Positions 36,617-46,901 are shown, numbered from the stretch's first letter. The stretch: 64,000 bases of DNA from Burkholderia sp. TSV86 (GCF_001522865.1 NZ_LOWB01000075.1:221876-285875), one strand, 5' to 3'. A program made the numbers and translations. The notes: generated by a model not told the origin, from the letters alone.

Positions 36617-37717
36617 TCAGACCGATGCCGTTTCACCGAGCAGATGCGCGACGATGGCGCTGCCGACTTCGCTCGTCGATGCTTGGCCGCCCAGATCGCG
36701 CGTGCGCGGGCCGTGCTTCAACACGTGCTCGATCGCGGCGAGGATCGCGTCGTGCGCTTCGCGCGCCGGGCCTTCGCCGTGGCCGAGAAAATCGATCATC
36801 ATCGCAGTCGACCAGATCATCGCAATCGGATTGGCGATCTTGCGGCCCGCGATGTCCGGTGCGGAACCATGCACCGGCTCGAACAGCGACGGAAACGCGC
36901 GCTCGGGATTCAGATTCGCCGACGGCGCGATGCCGATTGTGCCGGTGCAGGCCGGCCCGAGATCGGACAGGATGTCGCCGAACAGATTCGATGCGACGAC
37001 GACGTCGAACCGGTTCGGCTGCATCACGAAACGCGCGCAAAGGATATCGATATGCTGCTTATCCCAGGTGACGTCCGGGTAGTGCGCGGCCACTTCGGCC
37101 GCGCGCGCGTCCCACCACGGCATGCTGATTGCAATGCCGTTGCTTTTTGTCGCGACGGTGAGCTGTTTGGCGCGGCGCTGTGCCAGCTCGAACGCGAACC
37201 GCATTACGCGCTCGGTGCTATGCCGCGTGAACACGGCTTGCTGAACGACGAATTCGCGTTCGGTGCCCTCGAACATCGTGCCTCCGACGGCCGAATATTC
37301 GCCCTCGGTGTTCTCGCGCACGATCATGAAATCGATATCGCCCGCGCTGCGGCCGGCGAGCGGGCACGGCACGCCGTCGAACAGGCGAGCGGGCCGCAGA
37401 TTCACATATTGGTCGAACTCGCGGCGGAACTTGATCAACGAGCCCCACAGCGAGACGTGATCAGGCACCGTCGCGGGCCAGCCGATGGCGCCGAACAGCA
37501 GCGCGTCCATGCCCGATAGCTGGGCCTTCCAGTCGTCGGGCATCATTTGGCCGTGCCGCGCGTAGTAGTCGCAGCTCGCCCATTCGATCGGCGTGTAGTC
37601 GAAGCGCAAGCCGAAGCGGCGGCTTACCGCGTCGAGCGCGCGCAGCCCTTCGGGCATCACTTCGACGCCGATGCCGTCGCCGGGAATCACGGCGATTCGA
37701 TATGTGTTGTCGCTCAT
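36617..37717 (-). CDS. Tartrate/D-malate dehydrogenase (isopropylmalate dehydrogenase family)
   Basis: 366 residues from MSDNTYRIAVIPGDGIG at 37717. The family signatures are present: FMIVRENTEGEYS, the metal-binding NLFGDILSDLGP and FEPVHGSAPDIAGRKIANP for NAD. The substrate-loop text FRREFDQYVNLRPARL and overall similarity fit the TtuC/DmlA group, which acts on D-malate and tartrate, rather than LeuB. It could also serve the 2-oxo-acid chemistry of the cluster 3 kb to the right, though it is on the opposite strand. Confidence 0.88.
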   Translation of the reverse strand: MSDNTYRIAVIPGDGIGVEVMPEGLRALDAVSRRFGLRFDYTPIEWASCDYYARHGQMMPDDWKAQLSGMDALLFGAIGWPATVPDHVSLWGSLIKFRREFDQYVNLRPARLFDGVPCPLAGRSAGDIDFMIVRENTEGEYSAVGGTMFEGTEREFVVQQAVFTRHSTERVMRFAFELAQRRAKQLTVATKSNGIAISMPWWDARAAEVAAHYPDVTWDKQHIDILCARFVMQPNRFDVVVASNLFGDILSDLGPACTGTIGIAPSANLNPERAFPSLFEPVHGSAPDIAGRKIANPIAMIWSTAMMIDFLGHGEGPAREAHDAILAAIEHVLKHGPRTRDLGGQASTSEVGSAIVAHLLGETASV

Positions 37718-38113
37718 GCTGGGTGCCTCATCGTGTCCAACCTCCTGCGGGCTTGGGCCGGCCGGGCGGTGCATCGCGCGGCCGGGCGGCGTGAGCGATG
37801 GTTTTGTCGCCTCATCTTCGCATCGTCTCATCCTCGGTTCGTGCATTTTACGGGTTTACGGAAGATTAGAATCGGCTCTGCGGTAAATCGAATGTCGACG
37901 AAGCGTGACGCGCGCCGAGCGTTGTCGGTTTGCGTGGGTTCGGTGCAGTTTTGCGGTTGGCTTGCGTTAGCTTGGCCGCCGCACGAGTGAGCGGCATGGA
38001 TCCGATCCCGGCACGAAAGCATCATGCGCGACGGCGTCGCGTAGCATGACGCGGCGAGATTTGAGCCCGCCGCACGTATCGCACATCGCGATGAATGCAA
38101 AAGGACGTGCGGC
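37718..38113. other. Gap between divergent genes
   Basis: 396 bases; overlapping open frames exist but none has a convincing start or composition. Presumed promoters only. Confidence 0.5.
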
Positions 38114-38791
38114 ATGGATACGCTATCGAAGCAGACACTGAACGCGCAAGTGCGATATCTCATCGTGTTCGCCGTGCTGACCTTCGTGCCGGCGGGGTCG
38201 TTGCGCTATCGCGCAGGCGTGGATTTATTGGCTGGTGTTCGCCGTGTCGTCGAGCTGGATCGCGCTTTATTTCCTGCGGCACGATCCGGCGCTGGTCGCA
38301 TGCCGGCAGCGCGTCGACGTGAAAGCGGAGCGCGAGCCGCTGCAGAAAATCGTTCTCGGTATCGCAACCGTCGAATCTGTCGCGTTTCCGATGGCTGCCG
38401 GGATCGAATGGCGTTTTGCGCATACGCCGCTCGATTGGGCGGCGGTGCTCATCGGCAATGGCTTGGTGGCGGCGGGTTTCGTGCCGTGCTTCTTTACGCT
38501 GCGCGAAAACAGCTTTGCATCGAGCGCGATCGAGGTCAGCCGGGAGCAGACGGTCGTGCCGACCAGGCCATATGGCCCGGTTCGCCATCCGCTGTACTCG
38601 CGGCAATGGTGATACTTTTCGGGAGCCCGGTCGCGCTGCAATCGCGCTGGGCGGTTGCGCTGATGGCGCTGCTCGCAGCCGTCATCGTTGTGCGGCTGAT
38701 CGACGAGGAACGCTATCTGAAAACGCGTCTCGAAGGCTATCGCGCGTATTGCGATACGGTGCGCTGGCGGCTCGTGCCGGATCTCTGGTGA
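38114..38791 (+). pseudogene. Isoprenylcysteine methyltransferase-like gene with two compensating frameshifts
   Basis: The start (MDTLSKQTLNAQVRYLIVFAVLTFVPAGSLRY) and end (VILFGSPVALQSRW through EERYLKTRLEGYRAYC) lie in one frame, but the middle of the family sequence (AWIYWLVFAVSSSWIALYFL through GPVRHPLYS) is read in another, from about 38208 to 38602. One extra base near 38207-38210 (CGCG where TGG is expected) and one missing G near 38602 (TCG-CGGCA) explain it. A stop-free 225-codon frame remains, with about 130 codons out of phase. The intact family methylates prenylated or other small substrates at the membrane. It may be a true double mutation, or a pair of sequencing errors. Confidence 0.75.
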
Positions 38792-38935
38792 GCGTTGCAT
38801 TGCGCGCGAGCGCCATTTGCGGCCCGCATCCGCTCTGTTCCGCTGGCCTGCCCTCGCCCGCGGGAACTGTAGCTGTCGGCGCGCTCGGCGCGTTTCTACA
38901 ATCGTTTCGAACTCTTCTCGATCAAAGGACATCCG

Positions 38936-39553
38936 ATGCTGAAAGTACTCGGTAAGACATCGTCGATCAACGTTCGCAAGGTGCAGTGGACATGCGCGGA
39001 GCTGCGGCTCGACTACCAGCGCGAGGATTGGGGCATCGGGTTTCAGCCGACACAGACGCCCGAGTTTCTTGCACGCAATCCGAACGGCCTCGTGCCCGTG
39101 CTCGAAGACGGCGATTTCGTGCTTTGGGAATCGAACGCGATCATCCGCTATCTCGCGAACCGCTACGGCGGCGCGCATTTGTATCCGGACGAGCCGCAGG
39201 CGCGGGCGCGCGTCGACCAATGGCTCGACTGGCAGGCAACGACGCTCAATCCCGCATGGGTCTACGCGTTTCTCGGCCTGATTCGCCAGCAACCGGCGTA
39301 TCAGGATGCCGCGCAGATCCGCGCGTCATGCGATGCGTGGGCGCAGCGCATGACGCTTCTCGATGCGCAACTCGGCAAGACGGGCGCCTTCGTCGTGGGG
39401 CCGGACTATACGTTGGCGGATATCGTGATCGGCTTGTCGGTGAATCGTTGGTTGCGCACGCCGTTCGACAAGCCGGAATTGCCGGCCGTGTCTGCATACT
39501 TCGAGCGGCTCGCCGCGCGGCCCGGTTTTACCGAGCACAACAGCGTGCCTTGA
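38936..39553 (+). CDS. Glutathione S-transferase
   Basis: 205 residues. The thioredoxin-like N-terminal domain has [13 protein letters not shown] at the active site (Ser) and [15 protein letters not shown] for glutathione binding; the helical C-terminal domain has [18 protein letters not shown]. Typical bacterial GST with unknown electrophile. Monocistronic; a GC hairpin lies 25-50 bases after the stop. Confidence 0.95.
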   Translation: MLKVLGKTSSINVRKVQWTCAELRLDYQREDWGIGFQPTQTPEFLARNPNGLVPVLEDGDFVLWESNAIIRYLANRYGGAHLYPDEPQARARVDQWLDWQATTLNPAWVYAFLGLIRQQPAYQDAAQIRASCDAWAQRMTLLDAQLGKTGAFVVGPDYTLADIVIGLSVNRWLRTPFDKPELPAVSAYFERLAARPGFTEHNSVP

Positions 39554-39575
39554 GCCGCGCGGCCGTTTCCGTGTC

Positions 39576-39603
39576 GAGCTGGAGCGCATGCGCGTTCCAG
39601 CTC
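39576..39603 (+). terminator. Hairpin after the GST gene
   Basis: GAGCTGGA (39576-39583) pairs with TCCAGCTC (39596-39603), with a further GC-rich inner stem. No T-run follows directly, so it may be a rho-assisted or weak terminator. Confidence 0.45.
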
Positions 39604-39647
39604 GGAGCTGGTGTGACGTTTTGATGGATATCGGCTTTTTTTTCAAA

Positions 39648-39664
39648 GGTGAGATTTTTCGGGA
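39648..39664 (-). repeat. Outlying reverse-oriented iteron, exact consensus
   Basis: GGTGAGATTTTTCGGGA is the inverse of TCCCGAAAAATCTCACC, fitting the array consensus at every constant position, and is preceded by TTCAAA like the other outliers. It is 14 kb from the array. Confidence 0.85.
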
Positions 39665-40715
39665 GCCGCTGGTCGGGCGTTCGCTCGCCGTCGAAATCCT
39701 GCTGGCGTGTTTGCGCATCACATCATTCGATGCCGAGCGGCAAACCATGCGTCGAGCCGATAAGGGCGTTGTATCGCTTGTGGCCCTTTGGTCGAGCCTC
39801 ACGTGTGAGCGGTGTTGAGAAATTGTCGTTCGTGGATTGAGCGCGGCTGCCCCGAAGCCGCAAATGCACGCGTGGGGCCCGCGCAATGCGGGGCGATGGC
39901 GGCGCATGCGTGCCGCGCGTGCGTTCGAATGCGGCGCGTGTTGTCCGTTCTGCCTGTAACGAAACGTTTGCCTGGCGTCGCGACGAAGCGCCTGCCGTCC
40001 AATTCGATCAAGCGGGCTTTCGGTGTGGCGGGATCGAGGCCGCTATCACGGCAGGCCGCGCGCGGCTGGGCCAACCGATTCGCTCGTTTTGCATCGCGCG
40101 GCGGCGCATCAGGGGAGGAACGGGGTGCGAGATCCAATGAGACAAAACGGCTGAATCTTGAGACAAAACAAACTTTCACCCGATTTGGTTTCTGATTATT
40201 CTTTTTCCCGTCGATTGGCCGAGGTGGTGTCAAATAAATCCGAATGGATTTTACTGATGCCAATAAAAAACTGGAAAATGACGGTGTTTTTATGTTGTCC
40301 AAATGGTCGGATATTTGAAAGGGTGATGTTATCCGGAATTAGGGCATCTTAAACGGAAAACTCATGCAAACGCGCTGCCGCGTGCCGGCGCGTGTTGGCG
40401 ACGGCCCGTGCCCGCGAACGCCATACGCCGTGATTCTGGCGTCCCTGATACCAGGGAGGCTGGCGGTCGCCATCGTGTTTTTTCTGTCGGCCATTCGCAC
40501 GTCGAGCGATGGTTTGAGTGGTAAAGCCGTATCTCCTGTTATGACGGAGAGCAGTATTAAAAAATAATCGGATCGGAATCAGAGCAATACGCCGAATCCG
40601 GGAATTAGGCGTTCCAATTCAGTTTATGAAAGTGATTGGCGAGTGTTTAGCTGGTCACGCTTCATAGATTATTTCTTGAGCACCTGATCTCAAACGCAAA
40701 ATAGGACGAATTGCC

Positions 40716-41873
40716 ATGACTTTCAATAGAATTTCCGCTGACTCGCACATCGACCTGCATTGGCTGCCGTCGGATTTATTCACCAAAAATGCCCGGTCTG
40801 AACTGAAGGACCGGATGCCGTTCGTGGTCGAAGCGGAAGATCCGTATTGGACGAACCACAAGAAAACCTGGTTGGGCTACGTGTGCGGCTTCGGTCCATA
40901 TGGCCAGAAATACGTGCCGGGCAGCAATGCGAAGATCGACATCATGGCTGCGACCGGCCTGTATCGGGATGCCGCGAACGGCCGCCGCCGCGTGAGCGAT
41001 CCGGTGCTGCGGCAGGAGGATATGGATCTCGACGGAGTCGATGCCGACGTCGTGTACGGTCTCGCCGCCGAAACGCTGATGCGCATGGAAGATCCGGAAG
41101 CTGCGATCGAGATGTGCCGCATCTACAACGATTGGCTCGTCGATTTCTGCAAGGGCTCGAGCGGCCGGCTTTATGGCCTTGCCGCGTTGAACGATTCGGA
41201 TGTGGACGCCGCCGTTCAGGAAGTGCGCCGCATCGCCGAATATCGTAAGTCCGGCATCGTGGGCGTGAATCTCGCGATGAGCCGTGAGACGCGTCCGCTC
41301 TGGCATCCGAGCTGGGAGCCGCTGTGGCGCACGATCGCGGAATCGGGCCTGCCGCTGCACATTCACTGCTTCCGCTCGCTGCCGTTGACGCTCGAGGAAA
41401 TCGACGTCCAGGGGCAAGCCAAGCGCGCCGCGTTCTTCACGAGCGTGACCGGCTTCCAGATGAGTCTCGTGCATCCGCTGGCGGCGCTGATCGGCTCGGG
41501 TGTGCTCGAACGTCATCCGAACCTGCGCGTCGTGCTGGGCGAAAGCGGCCTGGGCTGGCTGCCATACGTGCTCGAGCGGATGGATCATGAATTCAAGGGG
41601 CGTTTCCAGGATCTCGAACTGAAGATGCTGCCGAGCGAGTACTGGCGGCGCCAGTGCAAGGCGTGCTTCCAGACCGACCGGATCGGCTTCAAGCTGGTCG
41701 AGGATCTTGGCGTCGAGACGCTGATGTGGGGCTCCGACTATCCGCACTCGGACGGCACGTGGCCCGAATCGGCAAAGGTGTTCGCCGAGCAGTTCAGCGG
41801 ACTGTCGGATGACGTGATGCGCAAGATCACGTATGAGAACGCCGGCCATTTCTACGGCATCCTCAAAAACTGA
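40716..41873 (+). CDS. Amidohydrolase-2 family enzyme, first gene of the biosynthetic operon
   Basis: 385 residues. The N-terminal ISADSHIDLHW is a variant of the metal-binding strand of the ACMSD/gamma-resorcylate decarboxylase group; LPLHIHCF, GESGLGWLPYVLERMDHEF and GSDYPHSDGTWPES supply the further metal ligands and the catalytic aspartate. Members either hydrolyse amides and lactones or decarboxylate without cofactors. Decarboxylation of an aconitate- or citramalate-type acid made by the neighbours is plausible. The next gene starts 22 bases after its stop. Fold certain, reaction not. Confidence 0.85.
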   Translation: MTFNRISADSHIDLHWLPSDLFTKNARSELKDRMPFVVEAEDPYWTNHKKTWLGYVCGFGPYGQKYVPGSNAKIDIMAATGLYRDAANGRRRVSDPVLRQEDMDLDGVDADVVYGLAAETLMRMEDPEAAIEMCRIYNDWLVDFCKGSSGRLYGLAALNDSDVDAAVQEVRRIAEYRKSGIVGVNLAMSRETRPLWHPSWEPLWRTIAESGLPLHIHCFRSLPLTLEEIDVQGQAKRAAFFTSVTGFQMSLVHPLAALIGSGVLERHPNLRVVLGESGLGWLPYVLERMDHEFKGRFQDLELKMLPSEYWRRQCKACFQTDRIGFKLVEDLGVETLMWGSDYPHSDGTWPESAKVFAEQFSGLSDDVMRKITYENAGHFYGILKN

Positions 41874-41895
41874 GCGGCCGCATACCGGGGGCAGC

Positions 41896-43647
41896 ATGAT
41901 CAAGATCTACGACTGCACGTTGAGGGAGGGGGCTCAGGCGTCCGGGGTCTCCTTTTCGGTACAAGACAAGCTGCGAATCACGGAGCTGTTGGACGACATC
42001 GGGTTCACGTACACCGAGGGCGGATGGCCCGGCTCGAACGCCAAGGACACGCTCTTTTTCCAGGAGCTGAAGGCACTGCCGCTGAAGAAGATCAAGGTCG
42101 TCGCCTTCGGGCGCACCAAGCGCGCATCGAGCCGGGCGGAGGATGACGCGAGCCTCAATGCGCTTGTGCGCACCGGCATTCCCTACGGGCACATCTTCGG
42201 CAAGGGCTGGGATTTGCACGTGAGCGAGGTGCTCGGCATCTCGCCGGAGGAGAATCTCGAATCGGTGTACGAATCGATCCGTTTCCTCAAGAAGCACATG
42301 GAAGAGGTCAGCTTCGGGTTTGAGCATTTCTTCGACGCGTACAAGGAGAATCCGGCCGGCGCGATGAAGCTGATCGAGACCGCGGTTCAAGCCGGCGTCG
42401 ATTGGATCGATCTGGCCGATACGAACGGCGGCTGCTTTCCGCACGAAGTGGCTTCGATCGTATCCACTGTCACCCGGTCGTTCGATATCGAGTTCGCCGT
42501 TCATTGCCATAACGATACGGGCTGCGGCGTCGCCAATACGATCGCCGCGGTGCAGAACGGCGTGAAGATCGTCGAGGGAACGGTCAACGGGTATTCCGAG
42601 CGTTGCGGGATGGCCGACCTCTGCACGGTCATTCCCAATCTGCAACTGAAGCTCGGCTATCCGATCCTCGAGCCGGGCAAGCTGCAGCAATTGACGCGGC
42701 TGTCGCAGGAAGTTGCCGAGCTGTTGCAGGCCGAGCCGCCCGCGTTCCATCCGTATGTCGGATCGCTCGCGTTCACGCACAAGGCAGGCGTGCATGTCGA
42801 TGGCTTCTTAAAGCTAAAGCGAACTTACGAACATATCGATCCGGAATTGGTCGGCAATCGCAGCGATATTGTCGTGTCGGAAGTCTCGGGCAAGAGCAAT
42901 CTGAACAGCTTCCTGCGCAAGCATCGGCTCGACCATCTGTTCGCTGACCGCGATCTCGAAGGGCTCGTGCGGCTCGTCAAGGAACTCGAGTTCGGCGGTT
43001 TCGAATTCAACTCGTCCGAGGAGTCGCTCGTTTTGATGCTGCTGCGGCATTGCGGGAAGACGAGCCGCCGTATCCAGGTAAACCGGCTGTCCGTCAAATT
43101 GGCGGACGAGGCCGCGCCGGACGCGGCCATCGGCGGCGCGATTTCCGCGTTGGCGGACAACCGCGCCGATCTGCCGGATTGGGGCGTGCCGATCGGCGCC
43201 AGCACGATCGAGTTCGACGGCGTTTTCGACTTTATGTCCGGCCGGGAACCGATCGTCGGCGAGCGCGTGCAGTTTTCACTGACGAACGACAAGGCGTCGC
43301 TCAATCATCTGGTAGAGGGTTTCGTCGCGCGCTGCAGCGAGTTTTTCCCCGAGCTGGCGGGCACGAGGCTCGTCGATTTCAAGATTCGCGCGATCAACGA
43401 CCGCACGCGCCGCGTTCGCGTCGTGCTGGAGTTCACCGACGGTTCCCGGACGTGGAAGATGGGCGCGGTCAATTCGAGTGTCGCCAATGCCACGCTGAAC
43501 GCGACGATCGAGGCGCTCGAGTATCGGCTGTGCATGGGCGATCTCGGCACGTTCACGCAGACGGCGGCCAACCCGCAGACGGTCGTCAATCTCGTGCCGG
43601 CGGCCAGCGACAGCCGGCAATCCGCGTTCGCAGACAACGGGAGGTAA
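41896..43647 (+). CDS. Citramalate synthase-like (LeuA/CimA family) enzyme
   Basis: 583 residues from [17 protein letters not shown], the start of the DRE-TIM metallolyase barrel. [15 protein letters not shown] is diagnostic of the long CimA-type subgroup; [21 protein letters not shown] carries metal ligands and [12 protein letters not shown] follows. Residues ~380-540 include a LeuA-type dimerisation/regulatory domain. CimA condenses pyruvate with acetyl-CoA to citramalate; the paralogue here could use another 2-oxo acid. It is 2 bases from asnB and upstream of an aconitase in the same operon, so it is probably a dedicated pathway enzyme rather than the isoleucine one. Confidence 0.88.
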   Translation: MIKIYDCTLREGAQASGVSFSVQDKLRITELLDDIGFTYTEGGWPGSNAKDTLFFQELKALPLKKIKVVAFGRTKRASSRAEDDASLNALVRTGIPYGHIFGKGWDLHVSEVLGISPEENLESVYESIRFLKKHMEEVSFGFEHFFDAYKENPAGAMKLIETAVQAGVDWIDLADTNGGCFPHEVASIVSTVTRSFDIEFAVHCHNDTGCGVANTIAAVQNGVKIVEGTVNGYSERCGMADLCTVIPNLQLKLGYPILEPGKLQQLTRLSQEVAELLQAEPPAFHPYVGSLAFTHKAGVHVDGFLKLKRTYEHIDPELVGNRSDIVVSEVSGKSNLNSFLRKHRLDHLFADRDLEGLVRLVKELEFGGFEFNSSEESLVLMLLRHCGKTSRRIQVNRLSVKLADEAAPDAAIGGAISALADNRADLPDWGVPIGASTIEFDGVFDFMSGREPIVGERVQFSLTNDKASLNHLVEGFVARCSEFFPELAGTRLVDFKIRAINDRTRRVRVVLEFTDGSRTWKMGAVNSSVANATLNATIEALEYRLCMGDLGTFTQTAANPQTVVNLVPAASDSRQSAFADNGR

Positions 43648-43649
43648 TC

Positions 43650-45494
43650 ATGTGCGGCATCACGGGCTGGGTGGACTGGAGTCACGATTTGCGCGAGCAC
43701 GTCGCGACGTTGCGCAATATGACGGCGTCCCTCGTGCATCGCGGTCCGGATGCGTCGGGCGAATGGGTGAGCGCGCGCGCCGCGCTCGGCCATCGCCGGC
43801 TGTCGATCATCGATCCCGCCAACGGCGCGCAACCGATGGTGCGTCACGCGCGCCATCGCACCTTTGTCATCGCCTATAACGGCGAGCTTTATAACACGCC
43901 TGAATTGCGGCGTGCGCTGGAAAGCCGGGGTTGCCGGTTCGACACGCATTGCGATACGGAAGTGCTGCTGCAGGCGTATATCGAGTGGGGACCGGCTTGC
44001 CTGGATCGTCTCAACGGCATTTTTGCGTTCGCCGTTTGGGACGAAAGCGACAAGCGTCTTTTCATAGCGCGGGACCGGATCGGCGTGAAGCCGCTGTTCT
44101 TCGCGAAACTGGATAGCGGCTTGCTGTTCGGCTCCGAGATGAAGGCGATTCTCGCGCATCCGCAGGTGTCGCGCGAAGTCAAGGTAGACGCGTTTCACGA
44201 GCTGCTGTTTCTCGGGCCGGCGCGCACGCCGGGCTCCGGCGTGTTCCGCCAGATCGACGAACTGAAGCCGGGCTGGTGCCTGACGTACAGCGCAAGCGGA
44301 ATCGAGACGTGGCAGTACTGGAAACTCGAAAGCCATCCGCATGAAGACAGCTTCGAGACGACCGTCGAGCGCGTGCGCGAGCTGGTGGTCGATGCCGTGA
44401 CGAACCAGCTGGTGTCCGATGTGCCGGTGGGCACGATGGTGTCGGGCGGGCTCGATTCCAGTTCGATCACCGCGATCTCCGCAGGCGTGTTCAAGGATGC
44501 GGGCAAGCAGCTCGATACGTATTCGATCGATTTCGTCGACAACAGCGCGCACTTCAAGCCGACCGATTACGTGCCGGACGAGGATGCGCCGTGGGCGGAC
44601 AAGGTCACCCGCTATTTGCAGACGAATCACCATCGCGTGTTGCTCGATACGTCCGAGCTGATTTCGCAGCTCGGCGCCGCGATGCGCTCGCGCGATCTGC
44701 CGGGGATGTGGGAAGTCGACGCGTCGCTTCAACTCTTTTGCCGCGAGATCAAGAAACATTCGACGGTGGTGCTGTCGGGCGAAACCGCCGACGAGATTTT
44801 CGGCGGCTATCGCTGGTTTCATCAGGCGCGCGATTACGAAGTCGAGCGCTTTCCTTGGGTGCGCATGGTGGACGGCCGCGAGCGGCTGCTCGCGCCGGCG
44901 CTGCGCGACGGGCTCGATGCCGATGCGCTCGTGGCCGAGCATTATCGGCAGACCATCGCCGAATGCCCGGCATTACCGGGAGAGGAGCTTGGCGAGGCGC
45001 GCCGCCGCCAAATGTTCTACATCAACTTCACCCGCTGGCTGCCGATGATGCTCGATCGCAAGGACCGGGCGAGCATGGCTGAAGGGCTGGAAGTGCGTGT
45101 GCCGTTCTGCGATCACCGCATCGTCGAGTATCTGTGGAACGTGCCGTGGACCATGAAGAACGCCGGCGACCGCGAAAAAGGGCTGTTGCGGCACGCGATG
45201 CAGGGCATTTTGCCTGACGACGTGATCTGGCGGCCGAAGAGCCCGTTTCCGACCACGCACAACCCGAAGTATCTGCACGACGTGCGCGCGCTGCTGACCG
45301 AGCGGTTGCGTGATGCGGCGTCGCCGCTGCGGCCGCTGCTCGATTCGGCCGAATTGGACCGCGTGCTCGCCGCGCCCGACGACGAGGCAAGAGACCGGCA
45401 CTGGTTCGGCATGTACGCGAAGGACGCGCAGTTCCTCGCCTATCTGTATCAGATCGACCTATGGATGTCGGAGTACCGGGTCTCGCTCGTGTGA
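43650..45494 (+). CDS. asnB: Asparagine synthetase B-like glutamine amidotransferase
   Basis: 614 residues. Cys2 (MCGITGWVDW) is the N-terminal glutaminase nucleophile; RGPDASGEW and NGELYN complete the glutamine site. The synthetase half has VSGGLDSSSITAI (ATP pyrophosphatase loop) and LSGETADEIFGGY. Both halves are intact, so it should transfer ammonia from glutamine to an acyl-adenylate. In natural-product clusters such enzymes amidate carboxylates other than aspartate. GAGGT precedes the ATG and the previous stop is 2 bases upstream, so it is firmly in the operon. Confidence 0.93.
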   Translation: MCGITGWVDWSHDLREHVATLRNMTASLVHRGPDASGEWVSARAALGHRRLSIIDPANGAQPMVRHARHRTFVIAYNGELYNTPELRRALESRGCRFDTHCDTEVLLQAYIEWGPACLDRLNGIFAFAVWDESDKRLFIARDRIGVKPLFFAKLDSGLLFGSEMKAILAHPQVSREVKVDAFHELLFLGPARTPGSGVFRQIDELKPGWCLTYSASGIETWQYWKLESHPHEDSFETTVERVRELVVDAVTNQLVSDVPVGTMVSGGLDSSSITAISAGVFKDAGKQLDTYSIDFVDNSAHFKPTDYVPDEDAPWADKVTRYLQTNHHRVLLDTSELISQLGAAMRSRDLPGMWEVDASLQLFCREIKKHSTVVLSGETADEIFGGYRWFHQARDYEVERFPWVRMVDGRERLLAPALRDGLDADALVAEHYRQTIAECPALPGEELGEARRRQMFYINFTRWLPMMLDRKDRASMAEGLEVRVPFCDHRIVEYLWNVPWTMKNAGDREKGLLRHAMQGILPDDVIWRPKSPFPTTHNPKYLHDVRALLTERLRDAASPLRPLLDSAELDRVLAAPDDEARDRHWFGMYAKDAQFLAYLYQIDLWMSEYRVSLV

Positions 45495-45584
45495 CGCCGC
45501 GAAGGCTCCGAAGTCCTGCGACCAACATTGTGCGGCCGAACGCCCGTTGACGCGTTTGGCCGCGACATCGAAGAGGTGGACAAC

Positions 45585-46880
45585 GTGCGTATCAAGGATG
45601 AACTTTTGAGCCGCGAAAGCGGCCTGAAAACCGTTTCGCTCGAACCGATCTGGACGCTGCGCGAGCAGTCGGCGGAAATTTTCGACGCGCTGTCGGCCGT
45701 CGAGCCCGCGCTCAACGGCGTCTATGACCTGCTCGGCAGCGAATTGCCGGTGCAGCAGCAATGGGCGTTCGGCGACTATGGCCCGGTGTCGCGGCCGGAT
45801 CGCCACGTCCGCGCGTTCTATCTCGATCTCGGCAAGCTCAAGAGCGTGCCGAACGGCCAGGGCTACATCGCGATCAAGGGCACCGAGCCGGTGTCCGAGA
45901 ACTTCGGCAGCATCACGAAGCGCATGGGCGAGATGTGGAACATCTTCAGTTGGACGATCGGCGGACAGGCCCGCCACGTGCTCGAGGATCTGACGCTGAT
46001 GAACCAGCTCGAACGTTTCCCGATCAGCGAGGGCAAGCCGCCGGGCGTGCATCCGCTGTGGGACGCGGACGACGAAGCGCGCTGCGCGCTCGAATTGCAG
46101 AGCGCGTATTACCGCCGCTTCGGGCGCCTGGCCCGGATTCCCACGCCGCTGTTCGTATACCGCTGGCCGGCCGAGGTGCGCGAGCGCGCGCTCGACGTAC
46201 TGCGTCCGCAACTGTCGCCGAGAACGGCAACCCTGGTCGAGGCGATGATCCGCGACGATCTGGGCGCTTACGTGTACTACTACCCGTCCTATCCGCTGCG
46301 CGCGATGCACGTGCGTGGCGGTGACGTCGGCCCGGAAGTGTCATATGACAAGCGCCATGCGGTATTGCGCGAGCTGTCGGATCCGGACACGGCGATCCAG
46401 CGCTGGATTCGCCTGACCGCCGAGTTTCTCGCGCTCGGCTGGATTCCGACCGATCCATCGCACTTCGGCCGCGGCAATTGCCTGATGGCGCAGAACCTAG
46501 TGCTCGACGGCGGGATCGTCGACGTGAACAGCATCCGCCACGTGTCGACCATGCGCGCGCCCGGCGAGCTGGATTTCGCGGTGCGCCAGAGCGTGCGCGA
46601 GCTGACGCAGTCGATCAGCTGGTACTTGATCGGCACCGAAGCGGGCATTCCGTGGTTCCAGCGCATTTTCGTCGATGCGTTCGCGCAGGTCTGGGACGTT
46701 CTCAAGCGCGAACTGGCTGATCTCGATGCGCCGGCGCAAATCCAGGCGGTCTTCGCGACCGGCGACGGCGCGTACCGCTCGCTCGACCGGCTGTTCCGCA
46801 ACTACTTCGAGCTGAGCGCTTACCGGCCGCAAGACGCCGAGTCCAAGGAATATCGCCAACCGGCGCAGGGCCGCAACTGA
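45585..46880 (+). CDS. Cluster protein of unknown function with kinase-like motifs
   Basis: 431 residues from a GTG at 45585 with GAGGTGG upstream; an ATG at 45528 is in frame but has no such site. I do not recognise the family. A possible pattern: GYIAIKGTEP (lysine on a glycine-led strand) near residue 93, a helix with glutamates, then GRGNCLMAQNLVLDGGIVDVNSI near residue 305, which resembles the N...D pair of protein-kinase-like and SelO-like folds. The glycine-rich loop of SelO is not evident. It could be a nucleotide transferase or kinase acting on a carrier, an enzyme or the product. Position between asnB and the PKS argues for a pathway role. Confidence 0.8.
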   Translation: MRIKDELLSRESGLKTVSLEPIWTLREQSAEIFDALSAVEPALNGVYDLLGSELPVQQQWAFGDYGPVSRPDRHVRAFYLDLGKLKSVPNGQGYIAIKGTEPVSENFGSITKRMGEMWNIFSWTIGGQARHVLEDLTLMNQLERFPISEGKPPGVHPLWDADDEARCALELQSAYYRRFGRLARIPTPLFVYRWPAEVRERALDVLRPQLSPRTATLVEAMIRDDLGAYVYYYPSYPLRAMHVRGGDVGPEVSYDKRHAVLRELSDPDTAIQRWIRLTAEFLALGWIPTDPSHFGRGNCLMAQNLVLDGGIVDVNSIRHVSTMRAPGELDFAVRQSVRELTQSISWYLIGTEAGIPWFQRIFVDAFAQVWDVLKRELADLDAPAQIQAVFATGDGAYRSLDRLFRNYFELSAYRPQDAESKEYRQPAQGRN

Positions 46881-46901
46881 ACCGGACGAGGAGTCTCTTT
46901 C

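Larger units (their letters stand above)
39554..40715. other. Long gap before the biosynthetic operon
   Basis: 1162 bases without a gene I can support. From about 40150 onward it is markedly AT-rich, probably the promoter region of the cluster. It contains the hairpin at 39576, the iteron at 39648 and a perfect small inverted repeat TCCCTGATACCAGGGA (40442-40457). Short open frames on both strands have no ribosome sites. The shift in composition may mark the edge of acquired DNA. Confidence 0.55.

Noticed and set aside
41896..43647. Treating the CimA-like gene as the housekeeping isoleucine-pathway enzyme
   Set aside because: It sits 2 bases from asnB and within a PKS operon with an aconitase, so a dedicated secondary role is more likely; this cannot be proved from sequence alone.
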